A stretch of DNA of 54,097 nucleotides from a virus, in IMG/VR virus record IMGVR_UViG_3300049893_001211, positions 1-54,097 of that record. One strand, given 5' to 3'. Shown here in pieces: positions 8,007 to 16,324 of the stretch. Made by a program: the position numbers and the translations under genes. Positions within the stretch are counted from its first letter, which is position 1. Every line of letters begins with the position of its first letter. The notes under the pieces were generated by a model, which was not told the origin of the DNA, made no database searches, and saw only the letters and a list, made by a program, of their open reading frames with translations.

Positions 8007-8488
8007 TGAGCCGTATCTATACCGTGAGTTTCAACGGTACAATTACGGCTGCTGGTGGAGACACTGATTTACTTGAGGTTTTACCAGCAGACGATAAACC
8101 TGTAAAATTAGTTGGTTTTGTATTAGGACAGATTTCAGAAGTAGGTGATGCAGCGGAAGAAGGGTTGAGGATTTCTGTTATGCGATTGCCTGCTACTGTT
8201 ACAAGTGGTTCAGGTGGTGCTGCTGCAACTCCACAACCTATGGATTCGGCTGATGCCGCTGCTGGTGCTGCATGTGAAGTAAACAACACAACTGTAGCAA
8301 CGACAACGGGTACAGCTATTACACTAGCGGAACATGGCTGGAACATTCGTGGACCATTTGAACAATGGTATCCTGATGCTAATATGCGGCCTAAAGCAAA
8401 ACAAGGTGAAGCATTACTCGTACGCTGCCAGACAACTGCTGCTGATGATATAAGTGGTCAAGGTGTGTTCTATTTGGAGGAAGAGTAA
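8006..8488 (+). CDS. virion structural protein (putative)
   Basis: 160 residues with two beta-rich halves joined by a Ser-Gly-Gly-Ala-Ala-Ala-Thr linker. The C-terminal half has the Trp/Gly pattern of head decoration or fibre-associated proteins found in siphovirus head modules. Coupled to genes on both sides. Function is inferred only from context and composition. Confidence 0.6.
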   Translation: MSRIYTVSFNGTITAAGGDTDLLEVLPADDKPVKLVGFVLGQISEVGDAAEEGLRISVMRLPATVTSGSGGAAATPQPMDSADAAAGAACEVNNTTVATTTGTAITLAEHGWNIRGPFEQWYPDANMRPKAKQGEALLVRCQTTAADDISGQGVFYLEEE

Positions 8489-8772
8489 TGAGAGAAAAGA
8501 AAACTTTTGTAGCGCAGTGTACTTCTGGCTGTGTGTTGACAGGACGTGCGGCAGAACGAATAGCACAACCTGATGGTGTACGAAGGTTTTTAGAACAGCA
8601 CGAGTTGTATGCACACGACGATAAGCATGTATCTCCTGAAGCACGTTCGATCATACGTATGCTTCGAGAACTGCCAGACGATGTGTATGCAGAAGTAGTA
8701 CAGTATACCGAGTATTGTCGAGTACATGGAAAGCCAGCATTCGCGCAGATGATTAAACCTGTGACACTCTAA
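8488..8772 (+). CDS. hypothetical 94-residue protein
   Basis: Starts at ATG 8488 with a strong GGAGGAAGAG site. The protein has two N-terminal cysteines (residues 11 and 15), then helices with many Arg/Glu/His; it is not beta-rich like its neighbours. Coupled to the EAFG-repeat gene by TAATG. Possibly an assembly chaperone for the following repeat protein (inference); no family recognised. Confidence 0.65.
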   Translation: MREKKTFVAQCTSGCVLTGRAAERIAQPDGVRRFLEQHELYAHDDKHVSPEARSIIRMLRELPDDVYAEVVQYTEYCRVHGKPAFAQMIKPVTL

Positions 8773-10127
8773 TGCCTGTATGGATTCAGCCTAGATATGA
8801 AAGATGGCGCAAGCCGTATGTACGCAGACGTGTACGTACGGTTCCTGGCGCACAAACTATTACACCGACTGGTATTGCTTCGCTCGAAGCGTTCGGTACT
8901 ACAGTAGTTGCTCCTGGCGAAGTGATTATCAGTCCTACAGGGCTATCGAGTTTAGAGGCATTCGGTACACATCAACTAAATCTACAAGTAGCTCCAAGTG
9001 CTATTGCTTCTGAGGAAGCATTTGGTACTACACAGCTTAACTTACAAATTGTAGCTAATGCTATTGCTTCGTTGGAAGCATTCGGAACAACTGTTGTAGT
9101 TCCTGGCGAAGTTACAATCACTCCAAGTGGACTTGCCAGTGCGGAAGCATTCGGTACACTTGTAATATCTCAAGCAACATTCATCGATCCGAGTGCTATT
9201 GCATCACTGGAGGCTTTCGGTTCACATACAATTGTTCCAGGTACAGTTACAATATCGCCAAGTGGTTTAGCAAGTCTAGAAGCATTTGGTACAGCACAAC
9301 TCAATTTGACGTTGTTGCTTACAGGAATCGCTAGTGCAGAAGCATTTGGCACGACACAACTAAACCTAACGTTACTATTAACAGGAATTGCATCGGCGGA
9401 AGCTTTTGGTACACATCAGTTAAACCTCTTTATTGTATGTACAGGAATTTCAAGTGCTGAACTCTTTGGGGATGCATTAATAAATGCAGGTGGTACAATT
9501 CTTACGCCATCTGCAATTGCGTCTGGTGAAGCATTTGGTTCGCATACAATAGTTCCTGGTGTAGTTACGATATTAGCAAATGCGATTGCTTCAGCTGAAG
9601 CTTTCGGTACTACCGTAATAGTTCCTGGTACGGTTACGATAAGTCCTTCTGGAATTGTAAGTGTAGAAGCCTTTGGTACAACTCAATTACACCTTACTAT
9701 ATTCCCGAATGCACTTAGTAGTACAGAAGCCTTTGGAACTACTGGTGTACTGATAAGTGGTTTCGTAAGTCCATCAGGAATTGGAAGTCTCGAAGCTTTT
9801 GGAAGTCATACAGTTGTTCCTGGTACTGTATCAATTGTTGTTACAGGAATTTCGAGTGCAGAAACATTTGGAAACGTAGCATTAGCTCTAACGATATTTC
9901 CGAATGGTTTGGCCTCTCTCGAAGCCTTTGGTACGTCTACTGTCACACTTGGTTCTCCTGTTATATCTCCTACAGGTATTGCATCTGGCGCAGTCTTTGG
10001 TACAGTTATCATAATAGGTGGTCAAGCACCTATTATTGCGTTGGCTACTGCGGCCGTACGGTTGTATAATCGTGCAACTGGTCAAATAGGAATAAAGAAA
10101 GCTACAGCGGATGTAAGTAGAACATGA
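8772..10127 (+). CDS. EAFG-repeat fibre-like virion protein
   Basis: 451 residues with a basic N-terminal anchor (residues 1-28, seven Arg between 8 and 22) followed by 18 tandem copies of a 20-24 residue unit with core Gly-Ile-Ala-Ser-x-Glu-Ala-Phe-Gly-Thr, each followed by a beta-strand-like stretch such as Leu-Asn-Leu or Val-Val-Val-Pro-Gly. The regularity suggests a solenoid or beta-fibre. Similar Ala-Ser-x-Glu-Ala-Phe-Gly repeats occur in some phage minor structural proteins (established only as a motif). It is probably a head fibre, since it lies in the head module. Confidence 0.75.
   Translation: MPVWIQPRYERWRKPYVRRRVRTVPGAQTITPTGIASLEAFGTTVVAPGEVIISPTGLSSLEAFGTHQLNLQVAPSAIASEEAFGTTQLNLQIVANAIASLEAFGTTVVVPGEVTITPSGLASAEAFGTLVISQATFIDPSAIASLEAFGSHTIVPGTVTISPSGLASLEAFGTAQLNLTLLLTGIASAEAFGTTQLNLTLLLTGIASAEAFGTHQLNLFIVCTGISSAELFGDALINAGGTILTPSAIASGEAFGSHTIVPGVVTILANAIASAEAFGTTVIVPGTVTISPSGIVSVEAFGTTQLHLTIFPNALSSTEAFGTTGVLISGFVSPSGIGSLEAFGSHTVVPGTVSIVVTGISSAETFGNVALALTIFPNGLASLEAFGTSTVTLGSPVISPTGIASGAVFGTVIIIGGQAPIIALATAAVRLYNRATGQIGIKKATADVSRT
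8859..10003 (+). repeat. 18 in-frame coding repeats of about 60-72 bases
   Basis: The repeated unit encodes (Pro/Thr)-x-Gly-Ile-Ala-Ser-x-Glu-Ala-Phe-Gly-Thr plus a variable strand. Copies 8 and 9 are nearly identical in protein and very close in DNA, showing recent duplication; others have drifted. Two linker types alternate, one containing Leu-Asn-Leu and one containing Val-Pro-Gly. Confidence 0.9.
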
Positions 10128-10474
10128 ACATAAATACGAACGACTTTACGCTAGTAGCCAGACGTGGCGATACTATTGATGTAGAAGTGCCTGTTGTACG
10201 AAATAATGTAGCTGTAGATATAACGGGAGCAACGTTCAAGCTTTCAGCAAAACGTTGGCTTACAGATACAGTACCGTTGTTTCAAAAGAGTGGCGGTGCT
10301 GTATCTGTACCAACACCGAGTAATGGAATTGCAATTATAACTATTGCACCTGCGGATACAAGTAGTTTTACGGATGATACCATACTACACTGTGATATAG
10401 AAATGACTGAAACCAATGGAAAGATAACAACAGTAGCTAAAGGTGTACTACACGTATTACTCGACGTAGGATAA
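10124..10474 (+). CDS. Ig-like/BppU-N-like structural protein
   Basis: 116 residues with the strand pattern Arg-Arg-Gly-Asp-Thr-Ile-Asp-Val-Glu-Val-Pro-Val, then Val-Asp-Ile-Thr-Gly-Ala-Thr, resembling the N-terminal immunoglobulin-like domain of phage baseplate upper proteins. It follows the repeat fibre with a 4-base overlap, so it may be its anchoring or capping partner (inference). No catalytic residues visible. Confidence 0.6.
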   Translation: MNINTNDFTLVARRGDTIDVEVPVVRNNVAVDITGATFKLSAKRWLTDTVPLFQKSGGAVSVPTPSNGIAIITIAPADTSSFTDDTILHCDIEMTETNGKITTVAKGVLHVLLDVG

Positions 10475-10483
10475 ATTTACGTT

Positions 10484-11527
10484 ATGAAACTTTGTGCACT
10501 CATTCCAAACGAAGCGGAAAGTCCTTCTACATGGTGGAGAGTAACTCGCCCATTTGAATTGCTACAACGACGTGGACATACTACCAAGATAATTCCATTA
10601 CTAGAAACTATACCTACAGAAGATATTTGTGATGCTATTGTAATAATACATCGAATAGTACCAGCAAATCCTGATATGTACATCAAGGATTTGTATAATC
10701 GTGGTGCTGCTACCGTACTATATTCGATTGATGATTATACTGTAAACGTGGATGTATTCAGGCAATATCTCTCAGAGTGTGGTGGTCTAACTCAACATGG
10801 GTTGGACAAGATAATGGAGCGAGTACCAAGACAAATTGAAACGATGAATTTGTGTGATGGTGTAATAGTAACTACACACAATTTACGTGAATTGATAATA
10901 GATCATGTTGAGGTACCTGTTTTTGTATTAGCTAATGCAATAGATGAAAGATGGTTTACAGATGCGTTGGACTCAAACCCACCATATCAGCATAACTCTG
11001 ATTCTATTTACATTGGTTATGCTTCTGGCCGTCGTCCTGAACGAGATTTATTACCTATGGCTCGGGCTTGGGAGCATATTGGAAAGACTTATGAAAACGT
11101 TAGGTTTGTTGTAGCTGGCTGGCAACCTGACGTAATAGATTCTCGCATAGACTTAGACAAAAAGGTACGAATACCGTGGCGGCCTCTGGCTGAATGGCCT
11201 AAGTCTATGCAAGTAGATATTGGATGTTGTCCAGTTGCACCTACATTATTCAATGATGGAAAGAGTCCTATCAAATACTATGAGTATACACTTGCTGGTG
11301 CTGTAGTTGTTGGAAGTCCATTTTATCTTACAGATATCATTAGTGGCCACAATGGCTACATAGCTAAGACAACTAATGAGTGGATACTAAAACTTGAGAC
11401 ACTTATAAATCAACCAGGACAGCGAGAAGCATTACAACGAAACGCTTATTATGGTATACATAATTTCTTGTCTCTGGATGCTACTATTACAGATTGGGAG
11501 TTAGTATTGAATGGGTGTCTTCCATGA
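10484..11527 (+). CDS. GT-B glycosyltransferase (family 4-like)
   Basis: 347 residues with the two-Rossmann GT-B layout. The C-terminal donor-binding half shows Asp-Ile-Gly near residue 245, then Phe-Asn-Asp-Gly-Lys-Ser-Pro-Ile-Lys-Tyr-Tyr-Glu-Tyr, matching the Glu-containing motif of group 1/GT4 enzymes. The N-terminal half begins with a strand and a Trp-Trp-Arg acceptor-site signature. The next gene is a tandem paralogue. Probably transfers a sugar onto a phage or host glycan or protein; the acceptor is unknown. Confidence 0.8.
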   Translation: MKLCALIPNEAESPSTWWRVTRPFELLQRRGHTTKIIPLLETIPTEDICDAIVIIHRIVPANPDMYIKDLYNRGAATVLYSIDDYTVNVDVFRQYLSECGGLTQHGLDKIMERVPRQIETMNLCDGVIVTTHNLRELIIDHVEVPVFVLANAIDERWFTDALDSNPPYQHNSDSIYIGYASGRRPERDLLPMARAWEHIGKTYENVRFVVAGWQPDVIDSRIDLDKKVRIPWRPLAEWPKSMQVDIGCCPVAPTLFNDGKSPIKYYEYTLAGAVVVGSPFYLTDIISGHNGYIAKTTNEWILKLETLINQPGQREALQRNAYYGIHNFLSLDATITDWELVLNGCLP

Positions 11528-12624
11528 ATTTGAAAATACGTGCTCTGCTTCAACGTGGACCTAATGACGACTCTGCAAAATATTTCTGGCGGGTAGAAAG
11601 TCCCTTTAACCAACTACGAAAATACGGGATTGATGCTCGAAGTATTGATTTAGACGACAATATTGACGAAGATGTAGATATTTTAGTGTTGCCTAAAATG
11701 TGGATTCCAATTGATGCCCGAGAAGCTGCGCTTAATTTATTTGCACGTATTCGAGAAAGTGGTACGATTATTGTCTACGATGCTGATGACGACATATGGT
11801 CGGAAGGTTATCCACAACACGTAATACAAACATACTGGAATGAAGAAAAAGGTCTAGAACTATTTGATCAACTTGTAAACGTAGCAAGTGAGTTACGAGC
11901 AAATAGTATTTGGACTGCTAGTCAGTGTGATGCTATTACAGTAAGTACACATAATTTAGCTGATTATGTACGATCACAGTTTGATACGCCTGTATACGTA
12001 ATACCAAATGCTATTGATGTAGAACGGTTCCAGAGTACATACAGAAAAAGGGAGGAATTAGAAGACGAAAGTGAAACTGTAACTATTGGTTGGGCTGGTG
12101 GTGCACGTCCACAACATGATTTAGAGCCAATGTTAGCCGCTTGGAACATTCTGGCTGCGCGAGCTGATGTACAGTTTGTAATTGCAGGATGGCTGCCTAA
12201 ATTAGATAGTTGTCAGGCTGCAATTTCAAAGATGATCTATCATGGCTGGACTGATGTAGACAGTTATCAGTCAAACATGCTTGTAGATATTGGTTGTGTG
12301 TCAGTTCGAGATACAGAGTTCAATGCTCGTAAGAGCACCATAAAAGCATGGGAGTTTGCTGCTACAGGTGCATTCGTAGTAGGTTCTAAAGCACTTTATG
12401 GTACTGAACCTATACCATACTGTGAAGATACCCGTGATTGGGTAAAGACGTTAGAATACTACATTGAACATGCAGCGGCTCGGCGAGAATACGCTCGACA
12501 GTATCGGAGACACGTAATGAATCAATACGATATTCGATACAATTGGGTGTATTGGATGGATGCTTACGAAAAGATAACACATGTTGTGAGTACGAAACGT
12601 GCAAGTAACTTGGTTACAGTGTAA
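11524..12624 (+). CDS. GT-B glycosyltransferase (family 4-like), tandem paralogue
   Basis: 366 residues from ATG 11524, which overlaps the previous stop (ATGA). It repeats the features of its neighbour: Phe-Trp-Arg-Val-Glu-Ser-Pro-Phe near the start, Asp-Ala-Asp-Asp-Asp near residue 90, Asn-Ala-Ile-Asp before the second domain, and Asp-Ile-Gly-Cys followed by Phe-Asn-Ala-Arg-Lys-Ser-Thr-Ile-Lys-Ala-Trp-Glu. The pair therefore arose by duplication and probably acts sequentially or on different linkages. Cytoplasmic, soluble. Confidence 0.8.
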   Translation: MNLKIRALLQRGPNDDSAKYFWRVESPFNQLRKYGIDARSIDLDDNIDEDVDILVLPKMWIPIDAREAALNLFARIRESGTIIVYDADDDIWSEGYPQHVIQTYWNEEKGLELFDQLVNVASELRANSIWTASQCDAITVSTHNLADYVRSQFDTPVYVIPNAIDVERFQSTYRKREELEDESETVTIGWAGGARPQHDLEPMLAAWNILAARADVQFVIAGWLPKLDSCQAAISKMIYHGWTDVDSYQSNMLVDIGCVSVRDTEFNARKSTIKAWEFAATGAFVVGSKALYGTEPIPYCEDTRDWVKTLEYYIEHAAARREYARQYRRHVMNQYDIRYNWVYWMDAYEKITHVVSTKRASNLVTV

Positions 12625-12775
12625 GGAACATGGAGCACAAGTTACATACGATCACACATATAAAGACGTAAAGCGATGTATCTTATGTGGGGGAGTCCTA
12701 GATGCCCTGGAGTCCAACAGATGTACGAAAGAAGTACAAGAAATTAACAAAGAAACAGTCGGAAGTTTGGGCTAA
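12599..12775 (+). CDS. possible 58-residue zinc-binding microprotein
   Basis: Candidate frame from GTG 12599 to TAA 12775, spanning the 77-base gap between the glycosyltransferase and the protease gene and overlapping both. It has a Cys-x2-His pair near the start and Cys-x2-Cys about 20 residues later, with basic spacing like the junction microprotein at 1-152. The ribosome site is weak and the 3' part lies in the protease gene, so this is tentative. Confidence 0.3.
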   Translation: MQVTWLQCKEHGAQVTYDHTYKDVKRCILCGGVLDALESNRCTKEVQEINKETVGSLG

Positions 12776-14405
12776 GGTAGCTAACTCGTCTCTTGAGGCA
12801 GGAGACGATGAAGTTACCGCTATCAAAAAAGCAAACGCTGCTGTAAGACAGATGCGTAAAACTGAAGCTATGTCAGAAGCAGCTTCATTGTTAGTTGAAG
12901 CTGGACGTATGATATCTGCTGCGAATATGAAGACTCTAAAGACTGCTATGCAGTCTATGAAAGCAGCAATGGATTCCATAATGCCTCTTATGGGAGACAG
13001 CTCCGATGAAGAAGAGGAAGAGGTTTCTGAAGTTGCTACGTGGGAGTCAGCAAATCTAGAAGAAGCTGCTAAGATATTGGCACAAGCTGATAGCTATGAT
13101 AGTGTTCGATGCGCTGTACAGCAAGCACTACGTCAGCGTGCACTTAGCAATGCTCTAGCGCAGAAAGTCGCTGCCGGCGACTTTGGATATGATGATTATT
13201 ACTATGGTGGTGGTTATCCATATATTCATGACTTGTACGATGGCTATGTAGTGTACTCGTTGTCAGGTGAATTGTATCAGTGTGAATACACTATTGATGA
13301 GAACAATATTGTAACTCTGAGTGATGAAGTAGAAGTAAAGGTAAGCTATGTACCTGTTACTACAAGTGACAAGCAGGAGGAAAGTATTGATCTAAAGGGT
13401 GACTTAGTAGTATTGCAAGAAAAAGCTATTCGAGAAGATGGTACTGCTCGGATTTGTTTGATTACACCTGGATGGGGTTCGTCAGGATATTATAGTAAGG
13501 AAATGTTGAAACGGGATGGTCCAAAAGTGTTCAAAAAGGGAACACACATGTATATGAACCATCCCACTGAAGAAGAAGATCGAGTTAGACCAGAACGAGA
13601 CGTACGCGATTTAGCAGGTGTAATTGCATCTGACGTAGTTTGGGAAGAGCATTCGTCTAACAACATTGGTCCTGGACTTTATGCAGATGTAAAGGTGTTC
13701 CAGCCTTATAAAGAATTCATCGATGAGGCCGCACCACATATCGGTACGTCTATTCGTGCAGCTGGAACTGCTAAAGAGGGGGAGGCAGAGAATAGACATG
13801 GATTGTTAGTGGATAGTTTGAAAGAGGGATATTCTGTCGATTACGTTACGGTTGCGGGTAGAGGCGGACAGATATTATCCCTATACGAATCAGCACGCAG
13901 TAGAGTAAACGTAGAAAAGGTGAAAGGTTTAATCAACATGGAAATTACCAAGGAAGAACTGGATAGCCTACGAGAGAGTGCGAAGAACGCCGCAACTCTT
14001 GAGACTCGTCTTAACGAGTCTAATGCACTTATCCAGAAGATGCGTGATGCTCTGGTTTTGAGTGAGGCTCGGAACGTGGTTTCTGAGACTCTTGTTTCTA
14101 TCCAGATGCCTGATGTTGTTCGTGAAAAGCTTCGCGAGTCTTGCCTGCGTACGGTGCCTCTTACGGAGACGCGTGAATTAGACCGCGATAAGTTTGTAGA
14201 GAATATCAAGGAAGCTGCTGCGGCAGAGTTGAAGTATATTGAAGCTGTTACTGGTAGCGTTACTGGCGGTAAAGTTGTTGGAATGACTCAGAAGATTACC
14301 ACAGAACTTAATGCGGAGGAAGTAGATAAGAATCTCGGTGCAGCATTACAGCGACTTGGTTTGAGCGATAAGGCTGCTGCGATTGCAGTAAACGGGAGAA
14401 ACTAG
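12702..14405 (+). CDS. prohead protease with ChaB-like N-terminus and C-terminal scaffold
   Basis: 567 residues. Residues about 1-50 resemble a ChaB-like helical domain (Met-Pro-Trp ... Val-Ala-Asn-Ser ... Asn-Ala-Ala-Val). The region about 240-410 looks like a phage capsid maturation protease, with a beta-strand core including Asn-His-Pro after a Met near 285 and a Gly-Tyr-Ser-Val-Asp-Tyr segment near 390. Residues 413-567 form a helical, Glu/Leu-rich scaffold. It would assemble and process the procapsid before the capsid gene downstream. Start ATG 12702 has GGGGGAG upstream. Confidence 0.7.
   Translation: MPWSPTDVRKKYKKLTKKQSEVWAKVANSSLEAGDDEVTAIKKANAAVRQMRKTEAMSEAASLLVEAGRMISAANMKTLKTAMQSMKAAMDSIMPLMGDSSDEEEEEVSEVATWESANLEEAAKILAQADSYDSVRCAVQQALRQRALSNALAQKVAAGDFGYDDYYYGGGYPYIHDLYDGYVVYSLSGELYQCEYTIDENNIVTLSDEVEVKVSYVPVTTSDKQEESIDLKGDLVVLQEKAIREDGTARICLITPGWGSSGYYSKEMLKRDGPKVFKKGTHMYMNHPTEEEDRVRPERDVRDLAGVIASDVVWEEHSSNNIGPGLYADVKVFQPYKEFIDEAAPHIGTSIRAAGTAKEGEAENRHGLLVDSLKEGYSVDYVTVAGRGGQILSLYESARSRVNVEKVKGLINMEITKEELDSLRESAKNAATLETRLNESNALIQKMRDALVLSEARNVVSETLVSIQMPDVVREKLRESCLRTVPLTETRELDRDKFVENIKEAAAAELKYIEAVTGSVTGGKVVGMTQKITTELNAEEVDKNLGAALQRLGLSDKAAAIAVNGRN
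13938..14405 (+). CDS. probable internal-start scaffold protein
   Basis: Within the protease gene, in the same frame, ATG 13938 (Met413) begins a 155-residue helical segment. Exactly here codon use changes from GTA/CGA/ACA-rich to GTT/CTT/CGT/GCT-rich, like the capsid genes downstream, which argues for separate strong translation. An AAAGG lies about ten bases upstream. Nested scaffolds at the end of protease genes are known (lambda C/Nu3). The separate product itself is inference. Confidence 0.5.
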   Translation: MEITKEELDSLRESAKNAATLETRLNESNALIQKMRDALVLSEARNVVSETLVSIQMPDVVREKLRESCLRTVPLTETRELDRDKFVENIKEAAAAELKYIEAVTGSVTGGKVVGMTQKITTELNAEEVDKNLGAALQRLGLSDKAAAIAVNGRN

Positions 14406-14408
14406 ATA

Positions 14409-14987
14409 ATGGCAACTAAGCGAAAATTCTTTACTTCGGGTGTGCTTCGTGTTACTGTTCCCTCTGCCACGAAGTCTAACGATCCTATTACCTATGGTGA
14501 TATGGCTGGCGTTGCTCTTACTGATTATGCGTCGTCTGATGCGAAGGCTACCGTAGCGTTTACTGGTGTTTATACGCTTTCTGTTCAGGGTGTTAATGCG
14601 GCTGGTAACGTAGCTGTTGCTGCTGGTGACGCTTTGTACGTTTCAGCAGCGGGAGTTATTTCCCGTAATGCTACTGGTGTGTTCTTTGGGTATGCTATGG
14701 GTGCTGTCAGTAGCGGTGCTACTACTGCTATTGACGTTCGACTTGCTGATGGTGGCCCTGGTGCTGATGAAGCACTTGCAGGAGTGTTTATTTCAGCAGA
14801 AACCACTGGTACAGGTTCTTCACAGAACGTTGCACACGGACTCGGACGAACTCCTACAAAGGTGTTGGTTGTTCCGACTGAGTTTGCTAGCAACTTGAAT
14901 GTGGACGTTGCTGAGGGGACACATACTTCTACTAACGTAGTGCTTACAGTCACTTCTGGCGCAAAATTCAAGGTATTAGCGTACTAA
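14409..14987 (+). CDS. capsid decoration-like protein (DUF2190-like)
   Basis: 192 residues, rich in Val/Ala/Gly/Thr with the pattern of DUF2190-type head proteins: a segment like Gly-Asp-Met-Ala-Gly-Val-Ala, then Thr-Gly-Val-Tyr-Thr-Leu-Ser-Val, then Ala-Ala-Gly-Asp-Ala-Leu-Tyr-Val. These typically sit on the capsid surface or act at assembly and lie just before the capsid gene, as here. A C-terminal extension of about 80 residues follows a Gly-Pro-Gly-Ala-Asp linker and adds another beta domain. The highly biased codon use suggests abundant expression. Confidence 0.65.
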   Translation: MATKRKFFTSGVLRVTVPSATKSNDPITYGDMAGVALTDYASSDAKATVAFTGVYTLSVQGVNAAGNVAVAAGDALYVSAAGVISRNATGVFFGYAMGAVSSGATTAIDVRLADGGPGADEALAGVFISAETTGTGSSQNVAHGLGRTPTKVLVVPTEFASNLNVDVAEGTHTSTNVVLTVTSGAKFKVLAY

Positions 14988-14990
14988 TAC
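14973..14990 (+). promoter_or_regulatory. small hairpin ahead of the capsid ribosome site
   Basis: GTATTAG (14973-14979) pairs perfectly with CTAATAC (14984-14990) around a CGTA loop, overlapping the upstream stop codon and ending just before the TAGGAGT ribosome site of the capsid gene. It may protect or present that site; this is inference. Confidence 0.4.
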
Positions 14991-15006
14991 TAGGAGTATA
15001 CTTGCA

Positions 15007-16242
15007 ATGAATGGTACTGAGTTTCTGGAAGTTGTTAGAGAATTCGAGAATGAGGTTGTAACCGCTAAGACTGTCTTTAGCTATCAGGAAGATGGTGTTA
15101 GTGTTGCCAGCCGTCGGCGCAATAGCATAGAGTACAAGCGCAAGCTTTCTGAAGCTATTGAGTTTATGGCTGACATCATGGAAGGTCGCAAGCACCCATA
15201 TCTTCTTCAGGAAGTTATGACGCGCTCTGACTTTCCGCTTTTGTTCGGTGATATTCTTGATCGTACTGTACTAGCTAAGTACAACGAGTGGCCTGCTTCG
15301 TGGACGGCATACGCTAAGCGTGCGGTAGTTAATGACTTCCGTGATGCTTCCCTTATTCCGCCCGTGTATGGAGTTGATGGTCCATTAGACATTGTTGGTG
15401 AGGTTGAACCATATCCTGATGCGAACCTCACTGAGCAAGCACATATCAAGCTGTCTGTTAAGAAGTATGGTCGGCGCGTTCCTATCTCTTGGGAAACGCT
15501 TATCAACGACAATCTTAACATGCTGAGTGATATTCCCGAGCGTCTTGCTCGTGCTGCACGACGGACCGAGCATCGTCTCGTAACTGGTTTGTTTGTGGAT
15601 GCAAACGGACCGCATGCGTCGTTCTTCACTGGTGGGAATAAGAACCAAGTTATTACAGCTAACGGTTCTCCTGCTGCTGTTGGGAATAATCCTGCTCTTT
15701 CTATCAACGCACTTCAGGCTGCGTATATTGTTCTTTCTAAGCTGGTTGACGAAATGGGCGAACCTATCATGCGTGATGTACTCACGTTGGTAGTTCCACC
15801 TGCACTTGAAGTACCCGCAATGAATATCGTGAATGCTATTCAGATTCAGGACTCTTCGCTCTTAGGTGGTGGGCAACCTGACAACAATAGCACGACAGGT
15901 GAGCGCCGACTTATTGTGAATAACTGGATGCGAAATCGTTTGAACGTTGTAGTTGATCCGTATATTCCGATCATTGCAACGACCAACGGTAACACATCTT
16001 GGTTTGTGTTTGCTGATCCGAACTATAGCCGCGAAGCTATTCGTATTGGTTTCCTTCGTGGTCACGAAAGTCCTGAGATTTGGATGAAGTCACCGAACGC
16101 AATGCGTGTTGGTGGTGGCGATGTCGGGGCATTCTCTGGTGACTTTGATTCCGATGCTATTGAATATCGTATCCGACACGTTACTGGTGCAGTGCGTGTT
16201 GATCCAAAGGCGGCAGTTGCTTCGAACGGTACTGGTTCCTAA
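15007..16242 (+). CDS. major capsid protein
   Basis: 411 residues, placed after scaffold and decoration proteins, with strongly biased codons and dedicated 5' and 3' RNA hairpins, all as expected of the most abundant virion protein. The N-terminal 100 residues are helical and charged (a possible delta or N-arm), followed by mixed alpha/beta sequence compatible with the HK97 fold, including the Arg-Arg-Val-Pro-Ile-Ser-Trp-Glu strand near 158. No family-specific catalytic motif. Assignment rests on order, size and expression signs. Confidence 0.8.
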   Translation: MNGTEFLEVVREFENEVVTAKTVFSYQEDGVSVASRRRNSIEYKRKLSEAIEFMADIMEGRKHPYLLQEVMTRSDFPLLFGDILDRTVLAKYNEWPASWTAYAKRAVVNDFRDASLIPPVYGVDGPLDIVGEVEPYPDANLTEQAHIKLSVKKYGRRVPISWETLINDNLNMLSDIPERLARAARRTEHRLVTGLFVDANGPHASFFTGGNKNQVITANGSPAAVGNNPALSINALQAAYIVLSKLVDEMGEPIMRDVLTLVVPPALEVPAMNIVNAIQIQDSSLLGGGQPDNNSTTGERRLIVNNWMRNRLNVVVDPYIPIIATTNGNTSWFVFADPNYSREAIRIGFLRGHESPEIWMKSPNAMRVGGGDVGAFSGDFDSDAIEYRIRHVTGAVRVDPKAAVASNGTGS

Positions 16243-16282
16243 TACTAACTTAGCCTAACAATGGCGTTAGGCTAAGTTAGTA
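16243..16282 (+). terminator. 17-bp perfect hairpin right after the capsid stop
   Basis: Bases 16243-16259 pair perfectly with 16266-16282 around a six-base AATGGC loop, starting on the base after the capsid stop codon. It lacks a U-tract, so it is more likely an mRNA 3'-end stabiliser or partial attenuator than a full terminator (inference). Confidence 0.65.
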
Positions 16283-16295
16283 CCTAGTAGAAGGG

Positions 16296-16321
16296 AGTGA
16301 GGTTACTTCGGTAACCTCACT
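16296..16321 (+). promoter_or_regulatory. second hairpin with UUCG tetraloop
   Basis: AGTGAGGTTAC pairs with GTAACCTCACT around TTCG closed by C-G, the exceptionally stable cUUCGg tetraloop. It ends four bases before the next ATG (16325), so it may also limit translation of that gene. Confidence 0.65.
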
Positions 16322-16324
16322 AAC

